Source: Rhizodiscina lignyota
Taxonomy: Eukaryota > Ascomycota > Dothideomycetes > Aulographales > Rhizodiscinaceae
Length of the DNA stretch: 64,000 bases
Assembly (NCBI GenBank): GCA_010015805.1
Contig: ML978129.1
Coordinates: 62,001-126,000, forward strand
Direction of reading: 5' to 3'
Shown: positions 46,022-58,044 of the stretch, piece after piece
Layout of the letters: every line of letters starts with the position of its first letter
How positions within the stretch are numbered: position 1 is the stretch's first letter
Program-made: the position numbers and the translations under genes
The notes under the pieces: generated by a model
What the model was told of the DNA's origin: nothing
The model's database searches: none
The model's input: only the letters and a program-made list of their open reading frames with translations

Positions 46022-47831
46022 CTTGGCGAAGGGTTCGCGTCAATTGAAAGTAGATATACAATTCACGCGCCGGCGACAACAATGAGGGAAATTGGAATCT
46101 CTGGGAATAACCAGAGTACCGCAGAGCAGGCAGTCGCGCAGAAAATCTTCGAGAGAAGAATTTCGCGCCGGGGGATGACACCACTTAAAGGTTCCACAGC
46201 TGCGTCACGCAACCCAAATCTCCAGTCGACCTACCGCACGACACACGCGGGTCTGAATCACATCTAGGCCTACATAGCTCTAGGGGAGCGCTCGGAGGCG
46301 AGCCTTGGCTTTGGGGTAAGCGAATTACACGTCTCTCGGTCCCTTGGAACGATTCCCGTTACCAGAAATGCTTTGATATGCATAACTGCAGGGATGCTCT
46401 TGATTGGCCAGAGCAAGCACTGAAAGTCCTTATCAGTGGCTGCCATAGTGGCTTTCGGCAGGAGATTGATGAGAAGCGCTCCAGAATCCCAGCTCCCGAG
46501 TTCGGTCTGTCGTGCAGGGCTCGGATGGGTGCATATGGAATAGGGACCCTGGAGCTAGGCTCTCCAAACCAAGACATTGGGACCCCACGGGGGTTCAATG
46601 ATTTCTATTGCTTGGCTCGACATTGCTCACTGCTAAGCCTTCGTGCTACAGAGTAAGCTTTCCATAGTTTGATTCCTAAGACCTGGGCAGAGTGGAGATA
46701 GTGGAGAACATGAGCGCCCAGGCGTAGAAAAAAGAGATCTAACAGTCTTTCGCACGGAGCACAAACGGCGGTGGAAAAGAACGGAAGAGGGCGGGATCTG
46801 AGTTCTCGACAGAGCAAACAGACCGCGGTGCGCACAGTGCAACAAACAGCATCGTGTCAACGACATCGCGATTGTGGAACGACGGTACGAAACATACAGG
46901 CTAAGTGGAAATGGCGATGATGTGTCGTTGGGATGATTAAGGTTGAGATAAGAGGTTGAAACAAGAATGGACGGGAGACTCGTGTAGATAAGGATCAGGC
47001 GAGGGATGTGGCTTTCTTGCAGACGCGGTATCCTATGCTTCCGCCGCAAGCTAGCAGGCATTGGGGAAGGCCACCGCCAACCCACGGCGGAATGTGTCTT
47101 TGTACCCTTCAAAACAGCTTCGAGGCGCTGAAACGCTGTGCTTTGTCGAGGAGAAACAAACACGTAGTTCGACAAGAAGAGTGTGGAATGCAAGGATTGA
47201 GACGAATAATGGGGACGACCGAGCGAGGCTGCTCAACAGTCCATCCCGTGTCGACCGCACCGTCGTGTCCGCAGTGTCCGTAGGGGACCGTAGCCAATGT
47301 GTCGAACTCGCTCACCCTTGCTCGACGTCGAAGGAAATCACCCGACTGGACATTTGCTGAGAATGTCAAATGGGGCATGCCAACGCGAATTATTCGAGGT
47401 GGTGGGAGGGCTGCGGCCGCTAGGGGTGAAGTGTTGTCGCCGGAATGTGTCCGATGTCTGACAAAGATCTGGTAAGGCCTTTAGAGGTAGCAATAGCAAT
47501 CTCAGACATGACACGCCGAATTGAAGCTGTGCATACTTTGCAAAAGTCTCGAAAGATTCAGAAGATGGCACGACGTCGAATTTAAATTTCTACGTGCCAA
47601 GACGCCGCGGCCGACGCTTGGCTTGCTCTAGGCAATGCTTCTTGGTATCAACGTCTTGCGAGTAAGACGGAGACGACAGACGAGGACATAAACCAATCGG
47701 CGGAACGTCTCATAAGAATTGAGGCAACGCTCCAGGTCATCGCTCATCTTGTCGACTGAAATGGGATTATCTCTCATCCGAAAGAGCATACTGCTAGGCT
47801 CCACTCATTACTCTTGCGATTACTGTGTGTC
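46022..47831. other. Long intergenic region, ammonium transporter to ClpP
   Basis: 1.8 kb without a supported gene. A 186-aa minus-strand ORF (46633-47193) is Ser/Arg/Leu-rich without a domain. GATA-type motifs occur (cttatc 46429-46434, gataag 46987-46992), which could bind AreA-like nitrogen regulators of the transporter. Such motifs are frequent by chance. Confidence 0.5.
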
Positions 47832-48808
47832 TTACTCATCCTTCTTCTCGCTACTTTTGTCATCCTCTCTCCGTGTCAGTATCTGGTCGATGATGCCAAG
47901 TTCCAGTGCTTCCTTCGCACCCATGAAGTAGTCACGCTCCATGAGCTTCTCAATCTCATCCAGCGTCTGCGGTTTCGTCATGTGCTGCTGATATATCTGA
48001 TTCAGCTGGTGCCTCACGCGCAGAATCTCCTTCGCATGGATGGCAATGTCCGACGCCTGTCCGAAGTATCCGCCTGACGGTTGGTGTATCATTATCGAGC
48101 TATGAGGGAGGCAGAAGCGCTGCTTCGGGGCACCACCGCAGAGGAGGAGGGAGCCCATCGATGCGGCTTGGCCGACACAGATGGTTGTGACTGGGGAGCG
48201 GATGTATGTCATCGTATCGTAGATCGCAAGGCCTTGATACTTGTCAGCAGCTCTCGCAAGGTGTCTAAGCATTTTCTTTGAATAATCGCACCAGCTGTGA
48301 CAGAGCCGCCAGGAGAATTGATATACAAGCTGATGGGCTTGTCTGGGTTGTCGGCTTCGAGGAATAACATTTGCGCTACGACTGAGGCCGAAGTACCCTC
48401 GTCAACCGCGCCATTGAGACATATGATTCGCTCCTGAAAATTTCTCAGCAATTGAACTCTCTATGAGTATTTGGTATCTCCACCTTTAGGAGTCGCGAAA
48501 AGATGTCGTCTGTTTAGGAAGTCTATATTAGTCCGGTTCCGTGGACATTTGATGGTGCCAGATTGGTCCTACATGTATGCCACCCGCCTCCCTACTCAGT
48601 CAGCCTCTCCCTCTATTTGGCCATCCATTTCGGAACATACAATTGTCTCAGTTACGAAAGGTGTAGGTGTCCATCCTCGTGGTAATGTGGGTGCGGAAGA
48701 GGGTGTGGTAGGCTTCGGTGAGCTCGATATGGAACGTATACATGTAGCTGGCCTTCTTGCATTTGTAAGGGCTAAACGACACAGCGGACGAGCTGAAAAG
48801 ATTGACAT
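47832..48808 (-). CDS. clpP: Mitochondrial ATP-dependent Clp protease proteolytic subunit
   Basis: Five exons, 48808-48641, 48591-48573, 48509-48484, 48433-48292 and 48232-47832, giving 251 aa. Exons two and three are only 19 and 26 nt, but they restore [20 protein letters not shown], exactly the ClpP N terminus. The first exon codes for a basic targeting peptide ([19 protein letters not shown]). The catalytic Ser (GQAASMGS) and His (MIHQPSGG) are in place; the Asp lies in the C-terminal part. ClpP forms the tetradecameric peptidase that works with ClpX in the mitochondrial matrix. Budding yeast lacks it; filamentous fungi often keep it. Confidence 0.93.
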
Positions 48809-49001
48809 TGTGGAGAATTCTTGTCTTCAGAGCCACCACTGGTGGGAGTTTGGAGCTTCATGATCGACATTCCAAGCTCAAGCTTCTCCGCCCTAGATCC
48901 TTGACAGCACTCCTCTCCTCTCCGCCCTTGGCACATCAATATCAACGGCCAATCGAAGGGACATTCTTATCACTACAACTCCTTGTGTGCCGTGATGTGG
49001 G
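48809..49001. promoter_or_regulatory. Shared divergent promoter of ClpP and a predicted mitochondrial gene
   Basis: Only 193 bases separate the two start codons. A candidate CCAAT box lies near 48950 (ggccaatcg). Both proteins have mitochondrial-type N termini. Confidence 0.45.
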
Positions 49002-50355
49002 ATGCTCCGTTCATCCTTTCCTTCACTCCGTCTACCAAAATGCCTTCATCCTAATGTAATCTCCCACCATGTCCGGCCCATCTTCACAGCGGCAGACACA
49101 TTCTCTCCCGAAGCTCTCGAAGCTGCCTCGAAAGATCCCAACTTCCCCATCATCGTCAGCGAAGATGGCACACACGCGCTCCGGAAGCGTCGACATAGCA
49201 ACAGGCCGCTGCCGCTTCCGCCGCACATGGATCCCGTAAGGAGAGCGCAGAGGAACCAGTTCAAGGACCGAAAGAAGCAACCCGACGAAGTTGTAGAGTT
49301 CACAGACTTCCAAAAGAGGATGCAGGATAATGTATACGGTATGTTGCAGCTTTACATTATCTTCAATTGAGTACAGAGGGCTAATATCATATGCAGCACA
49401 AGCTCTAGCAACTCCAGTCCGCCAATGCCGCTTAACGCACGCGCGCCTCCCAAGCTTCTTCCTCCTCCCTTTGGCCATAGCGCCGGTGCCCCAGTCCGAA
49501 GAGCCCAAGATGAGGACCACCCAGCAAGCCCTTCTTCCCATTGATCTCTTTGCCCAAGCCAATGCGGGCAACGAAGAGCTTCGCACCATGCTTCCACGCG
49601 TCAAACGCCGCGCCTATGCAACATTGCACAAGACCAAACTTGACTATGTGACGGAGAAAAAGAAATGGGGCACTCTTACCGATCCAGCCATGCACGCATA
49701 TCTGCAAAAGTTCGGGGGTAGAGAGCAGTTGGAATGGCGGAAGGACATGAGCGATTTCGTGCGGGATATGCTCAGGCGGATTGTGACGAGAGACCTGCGC
49801 AGCCTCATTGAGAGACCTTTAGATGCTGGATCGGCCGCTGACAATAGCCTCGAGGCCAATTCAGAGCCCAAAACTCTCAATGGGGCCGATGAGCCCCTCG
49901 TTGCCTGCCCATCCGGTGCAACAGGTTTGCACCGTGTCTCTAACGCAGCATGCATTCTTTACTTTGTGCCACTCCTAAGCTCGGAACGCGCTACCATCGA
50001 GAAGCAGGTGGAGAGGGCGGCCGAGAAGGCCGACGCGGAAGTAAACAAACTCGGGGCACTCTTACGAAAATACGATAAATCGGAATCCCTACCGCACATG
50101 AGATTATCGGTAATGCTTCCGCAACTCAACACGGCGATCAAAAGGCCACCGCTCGACTTCCCCTCCGCTGAATATCAAGATGGGAAGGTGCCTGTATACG
50201 GACTAGCCGGACTGCTCGGAGAAGAGGAGATGCGGAAAGTTATCGAAGGCACGAAATTCGAAGGGGAGAGATGCCTAGTGCTAAAGCAAGGAGCGGAGTC
50301 GCTGCGATTGCAGAAGTCTTTGTTGAAGCTACAGATATATCTAGCCGAAGCATGA
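49002..50355 (+). CDS. Conserved-looking protein, probably mitochondrial
   Basis: Two exons, 49002-49338 and 49397-50355, with a phase-1 intron (gtatgt...tgcag), giving 431 aa. The N terminus (MLRSSFPSLRLPKCLHPN) has Arg/Ser/Leu and no acid, like a targeting peptide. The spliced join QDNVY-AQALATPVRQCRLTHARLPSFFL looks like a conserved core. A middle block has YATLHKTKLDYVTEKKKW, and the C terminus is helical and charged. I do not recognise the family with confidence. Candidates are mitoribosome-associated or respiratory-growth proteins. It is divergent with ClpP. Confidence 0.7.
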
Positions 50356-50460
50356 GCATGTCCACTTCCATACCCAAATGATACTTTGTCTTCGCGTGAA
50401 CCCAATGGACAGACTCAGCGCCCTTTTCCATTTTTGAATGCCAATGCGCTCTTTAATGCA

Positions 50461-53036
50461 TCAGATGGCATTCACCAATTGCCTTGTATCCCGCAGAATC
50501 GTCAACTTCTGAATCGCCTCGTCGAGTGGGATCAAATCTCCCTTCGCCTGGGTAGATGGATCGTCACGGTTGCGGATGTTGACCGTGCGACTTTCCTTTT
50601 CTTGCGCGCCAACAACTGTGTCCCGTCAGTAACTCTTCCCCTTGCAAGACAATAAACGCCAAAGCACTCACCAAAGATGAAATTATAACCCGAAAGTTGG
50701 CCAGCCCTGATCTTCTTCTGCATCGTATTCCCACTAATGTCGCTATCCACATGCATTCCCTTCTGTCGGAAGATATCCTGCACCTCTAGCACATAGTCGT
50801 TTACGGCCGGCATGACCGGAACCACCAGGACCTGGCGTGGTGATAGCCAGAAAGGCCACTTGCCGGCAAAGTGCTCCGTCAGAATAGCGATGAAGCGCTC
50901 GAAGGAACCGTAGATGGCGCGATGGATCATAACGGGCCTAGCGCAGCCGGGACTGACTTCTTTCAAGAAGAGGTCGGGCTTTGCGTCTTTGGATTTGGAC
51001 TGAAGTTGCGCAGACGTGCCCGAGGTGCCATTCTGGGCTTGCTGCGGCTCGGCAGCTTTGGCCGGTGCCGCCTCTTCGGCCTTCGTTTTTGAAGCGACTT
51101 CAGCAGTCACATACTCGAGATTGAAACGGCGCGGGAGTTGGAAGTCCAACTGGATCGTGGCACACTGGTGCTCTCGCCTCAGCGCGTCTGAAATGGTAAT
51201 GTCGATCTTCGGTCCGTAGAACGCACCATCCCCTGGGTTGAGTTCCCATTTCGCACCACCGCTTGCAGCAAATTCCTCCAAAGATTTCTGTAACATCGCT
51301 TCAGCTTTGTCCCAGGTCTCTTCGTCGCCCAAGAAGCCCTCAGGGCGAGTGGACAGTTTCATCTTGAAGGTGAAGCCGAACTTGCCGTATACTTCGGACA
51401 GGAAGTCGAACATACCGGTCATCTCCTGACCGATTTGATCTTCCGTGCAGAAGATGTGCGCATCGTCCTGGCAGAAACGGCGTACGCGAGTGAGGCCAGA
51501 CAGTGCTCCTGACGCCTCATTGCGGTGCAGAACACCAAAGTCGGCAAATCGCATTGGCAGTTCACGATAGCTACGTTCGCGGTGGGCGAACATGAGGCAG
51601 TGGCCGGGGCAATTCATTGGCTTCAGTCCCCAACTGTCCTTCTCCACTTCAAAGGTAAACATACCATCTTGGTAATGCTGCCAGTGACCGGAGCGTTGCC
51701 ACAACGAAGAGTTGTACATGTTCGGGGTCTGAACTTCGGTGTAGCCGCGTTTCCAGTACTCGGACCTGGTGAAGGCTTGGAGCGTATTGTAGATTACCAT
51801 ACCGTGAGGCAGCCAGAAGCATGATCCGGGAGACATGTCATTGAAGAAGAAGAGTTCTTGGTCTTTGCCAATCTTGCGGTGATCCCGTTTGGCTGCCTCT
51901 TCGAGATATTTCAGATGGTCGTCCATTAATTTCTTATCCGGGAAGGATATACCGTATATTCGCTGCAGCGAATCATTCTTAGCATCACCCAGGAAATAAG
52001 AGGCAGAGTTCTTCATGACTTTGAAGGTCTTTATCCGTCCAGTATGTGGTACGTGAGGTCCTCGGCAGAGATCAATGAGCGGTCCGCAGCGGTACACAGT
52101 GGTGCTTGTTCCGTCGGGTATCTTGTCCTTGATGATGTGCTGCTTATATTTATTCGACTTGAACATCTCGAGGAGATCTTCTTTCGACAGAGTCAACCTT
52201 TCAAACGGCTGCTTCTCCCTGATGGCCTTGTTCGCTACTCTTTCTAGGGGTTCGTAGTCTGTAGACTCAACAGCCCCACCCTCAGGCAAGGCCATTTCGT
52301 AGTAGAAGCCATCTTCGACGGGTGGACCGATGCAAAGGTCGCAGCCGAACCTCCTCTCAGCAGCTTCGCCCAGAATATGTGCGCTCGAGTGCCAGAAGAC
52401 CTTCTTGCCTTCAGGATGCTCGAAGTCCAGGAGCTTCAGCCTGCAGCTCTTCTCCAGGGGTCTCTCCAGATCCCACAGTTCACCATCCACCTCCGCGATG
52501 ACTATCCTCTCCCACAGACTCTTGCTAATCTGCTTTGCTATATCTGCTGGACTTGTCACCCAACTCTCGCCAATCTCCACTCTGTCATTGTCGAGGGTGA
52601 TGTTGATCTTTTGTCGCGGCTTCTTCGCATTGTCGGCATCCACCTTGGCCTTAAGCTCCTCGAACATCTTTATCCTGTGGTCTATGTAGGCAGGTGGAGG
52701 GCTGAGTTCGTCTGGACCGGATGCACCACCATCTTTGCCAGCTTTCTTCTTCTCTTTCTTAGGCTTTGCGGCGCCATCTGTGACTTTGAGGTTCTTGATG
52801 CCGTCCACGGCAGACTGTGCTGTTTGCTTTGCAGCTTCCATGTTGTCTTGCGGTATGTGGGAGTGTGTGCTACAATTGCGGAGCTGTCTCGCAGCTGTAA
52901 GGGGTACAGTCAGAGTTGGTGTTGGCGTTCGGAATTGGTTTGTGGCATGAGATTTTATACACGAGAACCGAGGCGAACGGGGGCCCGTTGACTCATAGAG
53001 CTTGAGCAGCGCAGAGGAAACTCTCCGTGCACTCAT
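50461..53036 (-). CDS. Threonyl-tRNA synthetase
   Basis: Two exons, 53036-50672 and 50615-50461, with a phase-1 intron of 56 nt that restores [21 protein letters not shown], giving 839 aa. The parts are a TGS domain (about 140-200), the editing domain with [10 protein letters not shown], and a class II core with [13 protein letters not shown] and the final GPKIDI and [15 protein letters not shown] segments, followed by the anticodon-binding domain ([13 protein letters not shown]). It charges tRNA-Thr. An Arg/Ser-rich N-terminal stretch of 65 residues precedes a second Met (position 52841) in the context ccgcaagacaac-ATG. An Ala/Glu/Gln-rich insert of about 45 residues lies in the core before the VMIHRA motif. 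Confidence 0.95.
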
Positions 53037-53232
53037 TCACGTCTGCGACTGCTGGAGTCACACCGCACAGCTGGCGCTGCGAACTCCCTGTAGTTTCGCG
53101 GCTCATCTTCGGCAAAACTCCCCAAATTTCTGTGCGGCGCGCCAAGACTTCGAATAGGTATTTTCTGGAGCTTCAAGGCTCGACCCCAACATCCCCAAAC
53201 CTACCAATCCACCGCACAATTCAATTAGCACC
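53037..53232. promoter_or_regulatory. Shared divergent promoter, ThrRS / GAR1
   Basis: 196 bases between start codons. Both are highly expressed translation/ribosome genes in known fungi. I see no single decisive motif. Confidence 0.45.
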
Positions 53233-53963
53233 ATGTCAGGTTTTAGAGGCGGAGGAAGGGGCTTTCGCGGAGGACCTCCACAGCGTGGTCGAGGAGGAGG
53301 AGGAGGAGGTGAACACCACGTTCTCCAACATTAACATCAACGAAGAAACTTACAATTCAGGCGCAGGTCGCGGCGGTGGCTATCAAGCTTCATACGGCCC
53401 TCCAGACCAAGTTCTAGGTTTGCGCTCTCCAGCACATGAATCCCAATCGGTACTAAAATTACATGCTAGAGATGGGAACCTTCCTCCACGCCGCCGAAGG
53501 TGACATCGTGTGCTCCTCGATCAACACCAAGATCCCGTACTTCAACGCGCCCATCTACCTCGAGAACAAGACGCCGATCGGCAAGGTGGACGAGATTCTC
53601 GGCCCGCTCAATCAGGTCTACTTCACCATCAAGCCGCAGGAGGGCATTGTTGCGACCAGCTTCAAGACAGGAGACAAGTTCTACATCGGAGGCGACAAGC
53701 TGCTGCCCATGGAGAGGTTCCTGCCGAAGCCACCGGGCCCGCCGAGGCCAAAGAGAGCTGGTGGTGCGAGTCGTGGAGGTCCGATGAGAGGTGGAAGGGG
53801 TGATTTCCGTGGCGGTCGTGGTGCGCCCAGGGGCAGAGGTGGCCCGCCTGGAAGAGGTGGAGGCTTTGGTGGCAGGGGTGGCGGCTTCGGTGGCGGCCGT
53901 GGAGGTGGTGGTTTCAATCGCGGAGCACCAAGAGGAAGAGGCGGCTTCAGAGGAAGGGGCTAG
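53233..53963 (+). CDS. GAR1: H/ACA ribonucleoprotein subunit Gar1
   Basis: Three exons, 53233-53308, 53361-53417 and 53470-53963, giving 208 aa. An N-terminal RGG stretch ([14 protein letters not shown]) is followed by the beta-barrel core ([54 protein letters not shown]-like segment) and a long C-terminal RGG tail ([10 protein letters not shown]). Gar1 binds the Cbf5 pseudouridine synthase in H/ACA snoRNPs that modify rRNA, in the nucleolus. Length equals the yeast protein. The start at 53233 in caccATGt fits the family. Confidence 0.95.
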
Positions 53964-54151
53964 GTGAACTGTTAAAAAGACTTTCTATTGGAAAGGACAC
54001 TCAATCGGCGTTTGTGGAGCAATGGCATGACGGCGAATAGCCGTGAATTTCCCAACACTGGAGGTTTGGTTCATTAAATATTATGAGGACGTCTGACATG
54101 CGAGCTACGAGCATGCAAATTCCAACACTTAAAGTGACAATTACCATCTTC

Positions 54152-56837
54152 TCACTGCATTGCGTAGTCCACCATCCACCTCTTGTCCCCTCCATACGAG
54201 CCCCCGTACGAGCTCAAACTTGGCGGCAGATCCTGAACCTTTGTGCCCCAGCTGCTTTCGTTCTTTCCCAACGTCAGCTCAAGCGTGCCGCCACTCAGGA
54301 AGAAATCGTGCGACAGCCAGTTCTTAGTATACGGCTTTCCGTTCAATTTTGCGCTCTGGATGTAAATGTTCTCATACGCAGCGTCGAAATTGATGTTCTT
54401 GATCGTCGCCGTCTTGCCCGTCTGACCGTTCCTGATACTGACTTCCTTGAAGAACGGCGGTGTGATGAAGTACACGTCCTGGCCAGGGTTGGGGAATATG
54501 CCCATCATGGTGAGCGATGCGAACGAGCCCATCGCGCCAGAGTCGTCTGAAAACTACGTTAGCTTCATGTTGCGAGAGATGAGAGTAGTGAGAAATATTA
54601 GCCTTACCATTGCCAGGGATACCAGTAATACTCGTGTTGAATTGACTCGGGATATAAAAGTGGGCTTGCTTGCTCGATAGGCCTGGTCGTCCAGCGTAAT
54701 GGTACAAGAAGACCATCAAAAAGCCTTGCTCGTCGCCAATGTATAGCAGGCCGCTATCATGGAAGTACTGAAGTCGTTTCGTGAATGTTGAAGGACCTCC
54801 AAGCGTCGTGACCAGCTCGCCCATGTCGCCCGGTGCGAAGAACGTGTATAACCAACAGCTTCCCTCGTATGTCTCGTGACCCTCGGGGTTGAGGAAGCAT
54901 GACGTAAAGTTGAGCAGCGGTGAACAGAATGCCGGGTCCTGGAAGCCCCAGGTACCATTGAGGAACTTGGGCTGCAGAAAGCCAGTAAAGCCGGTATCTT
55001 TTCCGCTAAGGAGGGATGTTTGGTCTTTCTTGAACATGTTGCGCCAATTCTTTGAGCGCTGCGTATACTTCTCGTAATCGGCGGTATGTCCGAGTCCCTT
55101 GGCGATTTCAGCAATGCAGAAGTCGTCTGTCTAAGGTTAGCTTTGTCATTTCCATATGGGAAGATCGACATACCGTAAGCATACTCAACGGTTCGAGAAA
55201 TGCTGCGTGTGAATGGACCTGCGCCGAACGGGTCGTAGTCGTCTGTTGGGATATAGTGGAGATTCTTCCAACTCGTCAAACCGCCACGACCTTCGACCGA
55301 CCAATTCGGCGGCTCATCCTCCGCATCAGAGATAACAGCCTTGTATCCGGTAGCCCAATCCACACCTTCAGTGATATTCTTCAGGTAGGAGTCTGCCAGA
55401 ACAATATCCGCATTCGAGCCACCTTGCGTGAAGCCTTTACATAGAGACATTCTGCAATCAGGCAGCTTTCCTTCATGTCGGTAAATATCGATTAGGGACC
55501 TGACCATCCTGGTTTGGGACTCGGGATCCAGTAGTGTGATAAGCTGGTGGATGCTCCTGAAAGAATCCCAAATACAGTAGTAGCTGTCATAGTACGGCTC
55601 GTCCGACTCCCAAAGCGGGTTTTCTCCAGTATAGTCCTGAGGACTGATCATGCCACGATATATAGCGCTCCAGAATACGGTCTGAATGTCATCACTTACT
55701 CCACCAGCATTAATCGAGATGACGTCGAGCTTCTCTTTCCAAACTTTCTCGGCTGCAGCGAGCGTACCATCAAAGTCGAAGTCTGGGATTTCTTTCTCCG
55801 CGTTTGAGCATGCTTGGTCGGTACTGATGAAGCTCACACCAACGCGAGCGATGATTTCGCCCTTCGAGTCGGGAGCGTTGAACTGTGTCCATGCGCCTAC
55901 AGGCAGTATATCTGTGCCGGTATTGACTCCGTCCGGAACCACATTTACAGACTTTGGCTCTGTGCCTGCTCGGTTGTTGACGAAAACTCCGGTATCGCGG
56001 ATCTTGGCGCCTGAGAAATCGGCACAGAAGTGAAGATCGTAAGTTCCGATACCAAAGCTGGGATTGAATGTACCATTTCCGATGATGCGTCCAGAGTCGT
56101 TGTCCACCGCGACCGAGCCATTGCCACGAGAGTTCGACAAATCAGTCAGATCAGCAAGGATCAGAGGGCTGAGGTTGTCCCCTGAAAATGTGAAGCGATA
56201 CAGTGCGGTATGGTTCGAGACCGTCATTTCCGCCTTTATAGAGTTATTGAGGGAGATGGCAAAGTAGCCCGGCCTAGCCTCTTGAGATCCATTCACGAAA
56301 GTAGTTCCACGAAGGGCCTTCGGAAACTTGCAATTGTCAATCTGATCTCCGGGGCAGTTTGGCTGAGGGAACAGCGGGAAATTTCCCAAAGAAGCGCCCT
56401 GTCGGGTTTCAGTGATGGTCCACTTTTCGGGCAAAGTAGATTCCTTACGCCTCCAGTGCCAGAGTCATGCATATGCGAGAATCCACTGACGGTAGACGAA
56501 TCGAAAGAAAAGCCTCCTTGATTCTCATTCGTCACGTCGGCAACCGCTTTCGCCATCCCTGTGAGACATGAGCGTTGCCCGCAGTGAGTGGGCTGTGACT
56601 CGATGGGGGCGAACCGAATGGTAAAGTTGCACCGGCAAAGACATGTCCTGTGTACGTTAGTATAGGGACAACAACTGCTTCAATTCAAAGCGCCGTACCT
56701 CCATTCTTCGTTCCAATGAAGGGATCGACAAAGTTATAACCGCTGCTTGATGAATTTTGCGCGCAAGTTGATTGGGCGAGGAGGGCGGACAAGACCGACA
56801 AAAAGAGTCCACGAAACGACATCTTGAAGCTTCGCAT
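54152..56837 (-). CDS. Secreted alpha-1,2-mannosidase, GH92 family
   Basis: Six exons, 56837-56699, 56647-56615, 56558-56449, 56398-55174, 55126-54608 and 54546-54152, giving 806 aa. Splicing rebuilds the N-terminal core: GYNFVDPFIGTKNGG-HVFAGATLPFG-MAKAVADV, then GFSHMHDSGTGG and SLGNFPLFP. Exon two has only 33 nt. Downstream are IWDSFRSIHQLI, CKGFTQGGSNADIVLADSY, AYDDFCIAEIA and the GNDDSGAMGSF motif with acidic residues that bind calcium and the general acid/base pair. A signal peptide precedes (MSFRGLFLSVLSALLAQSTCA); the frame opens at 56879, and Met at 56822 is an alternative start. GH92 enzymes trim alpha-mannose from N-glycans or wall mannans. Confidence 0.93.
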
Positions 56838-56879
56838 CGGGACGCGTCGAGAAATGGAACGAGAGAATACTTGCCTCAA

Positions 56880-58044
56880 AAGTTAAAGGCTTCCCCAAGC
56901 TGCTTTTCTACTCTTCGTCTCTCCTAAGCCTCTCCGCAATTAGGATGTGGTCGGAGTGACCAGCTAATGCAGGGACGGGCAGTGCCAGAATATCCAAACG
57001 AGCATCGTGACATCATGGTGCCTGAAAATCGCTATAAAGAACGCCGAAATGAGAGGAAAGTGCCATTTCTAGCAGCAAATGGAAGGTGGTAGTGCATATT
57101 CTTGTAGTGAAGGATCGCCGTATTACTGGCTCCACAGCGACGGTTCCATCTTTTCGCTGCGGGGAAATCCTACCACCACGCCTCCGGAGGATGGGTAATC
57201 CTGTCTCTTTCTCCGCCTCAAAGAGATCCACTTCTGCCTTTGTTCTAGTGGCGTGCTCGTTTCTCTTATATCACAGACCGTGGAGGTTGGATCATGCAGA
57301 ATGCAGGCTCGGAGTCCATGCCTCACTGGAATAAGCTCTTGGAATAGCTCCTTGGTTCCCCTCTCTTTACCATTAGGCTAGAGGAGGCTGAATTAACCTA
57401 CCAGATGCTTGGATTCGCCGTTACAGCCTCTCCTTGACATTTCCCACGTCAAAGGTATTCTCTTTGACGATCAGAGTGTTTGAGGCTGGTGGAAGAGGCG
57501 CATTGTGAACGTTTAGACGAAGACGCGGTCTCAACTCCAACCCTGGTCGCGGTGGCTTGGACTGCAAGACACTAGCTGCGACTGGAACAACATCTCGTCA
57601 AATTGAGAAGATTCATTTTTAGTTTTTGGCTTATGTGACCTCGATCGGGTTTGGGGGATTGTAGTGCATTAACGAAATTGAAAGTTTTCGAGAGGTGCAA
57701 AGAAGAAAAATCCTCGAGAAGAATCAGGAAGCTAGTCCGTGGGAAAATTCATATTTATGTTCAAGATGGAGGCGGATGATCTTTGTTCGATCTCCTAGCG
57801 TTTCCCCGTTTAGTCCTTTGGTGTCAGCAGAATCTCGTAAACTGTCACTTTGGAACATCCAGAGCATAATTAGAGCCACGTCAGAACCCCATATATTAGC
57901 GACAGGTCCGGAGGTTATTTCATACAGCTCCGTCTTTCGATCCACAATTCCTTGGTAGCGGAGGAGCTATTGCACCTATTACAGGAATCTATCAAGAAAA
58001 TATTCTTTCACCACATCTCAATCGATCTCTATTTTTACGTCATT
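56880..58044. other. Intergenic, GH92 promoter to adenylation gene end
   Basis: About 1.1 kb, no supported gene. I looked here for thiolation or reductase domains that might extend the adenylation gene and found none in any frame. Short ORFs (57013-57334, 57695-57958) have no domain. Confidence 0.55.

Noticed and set aside
46633-47193. 186-aa minus-strand ORF upstream of the ammonium transporter
   Set aside because: Ser/Arg/Leu-rich, overlapped by other open frames on both strands, no domain; more likely non-coding.
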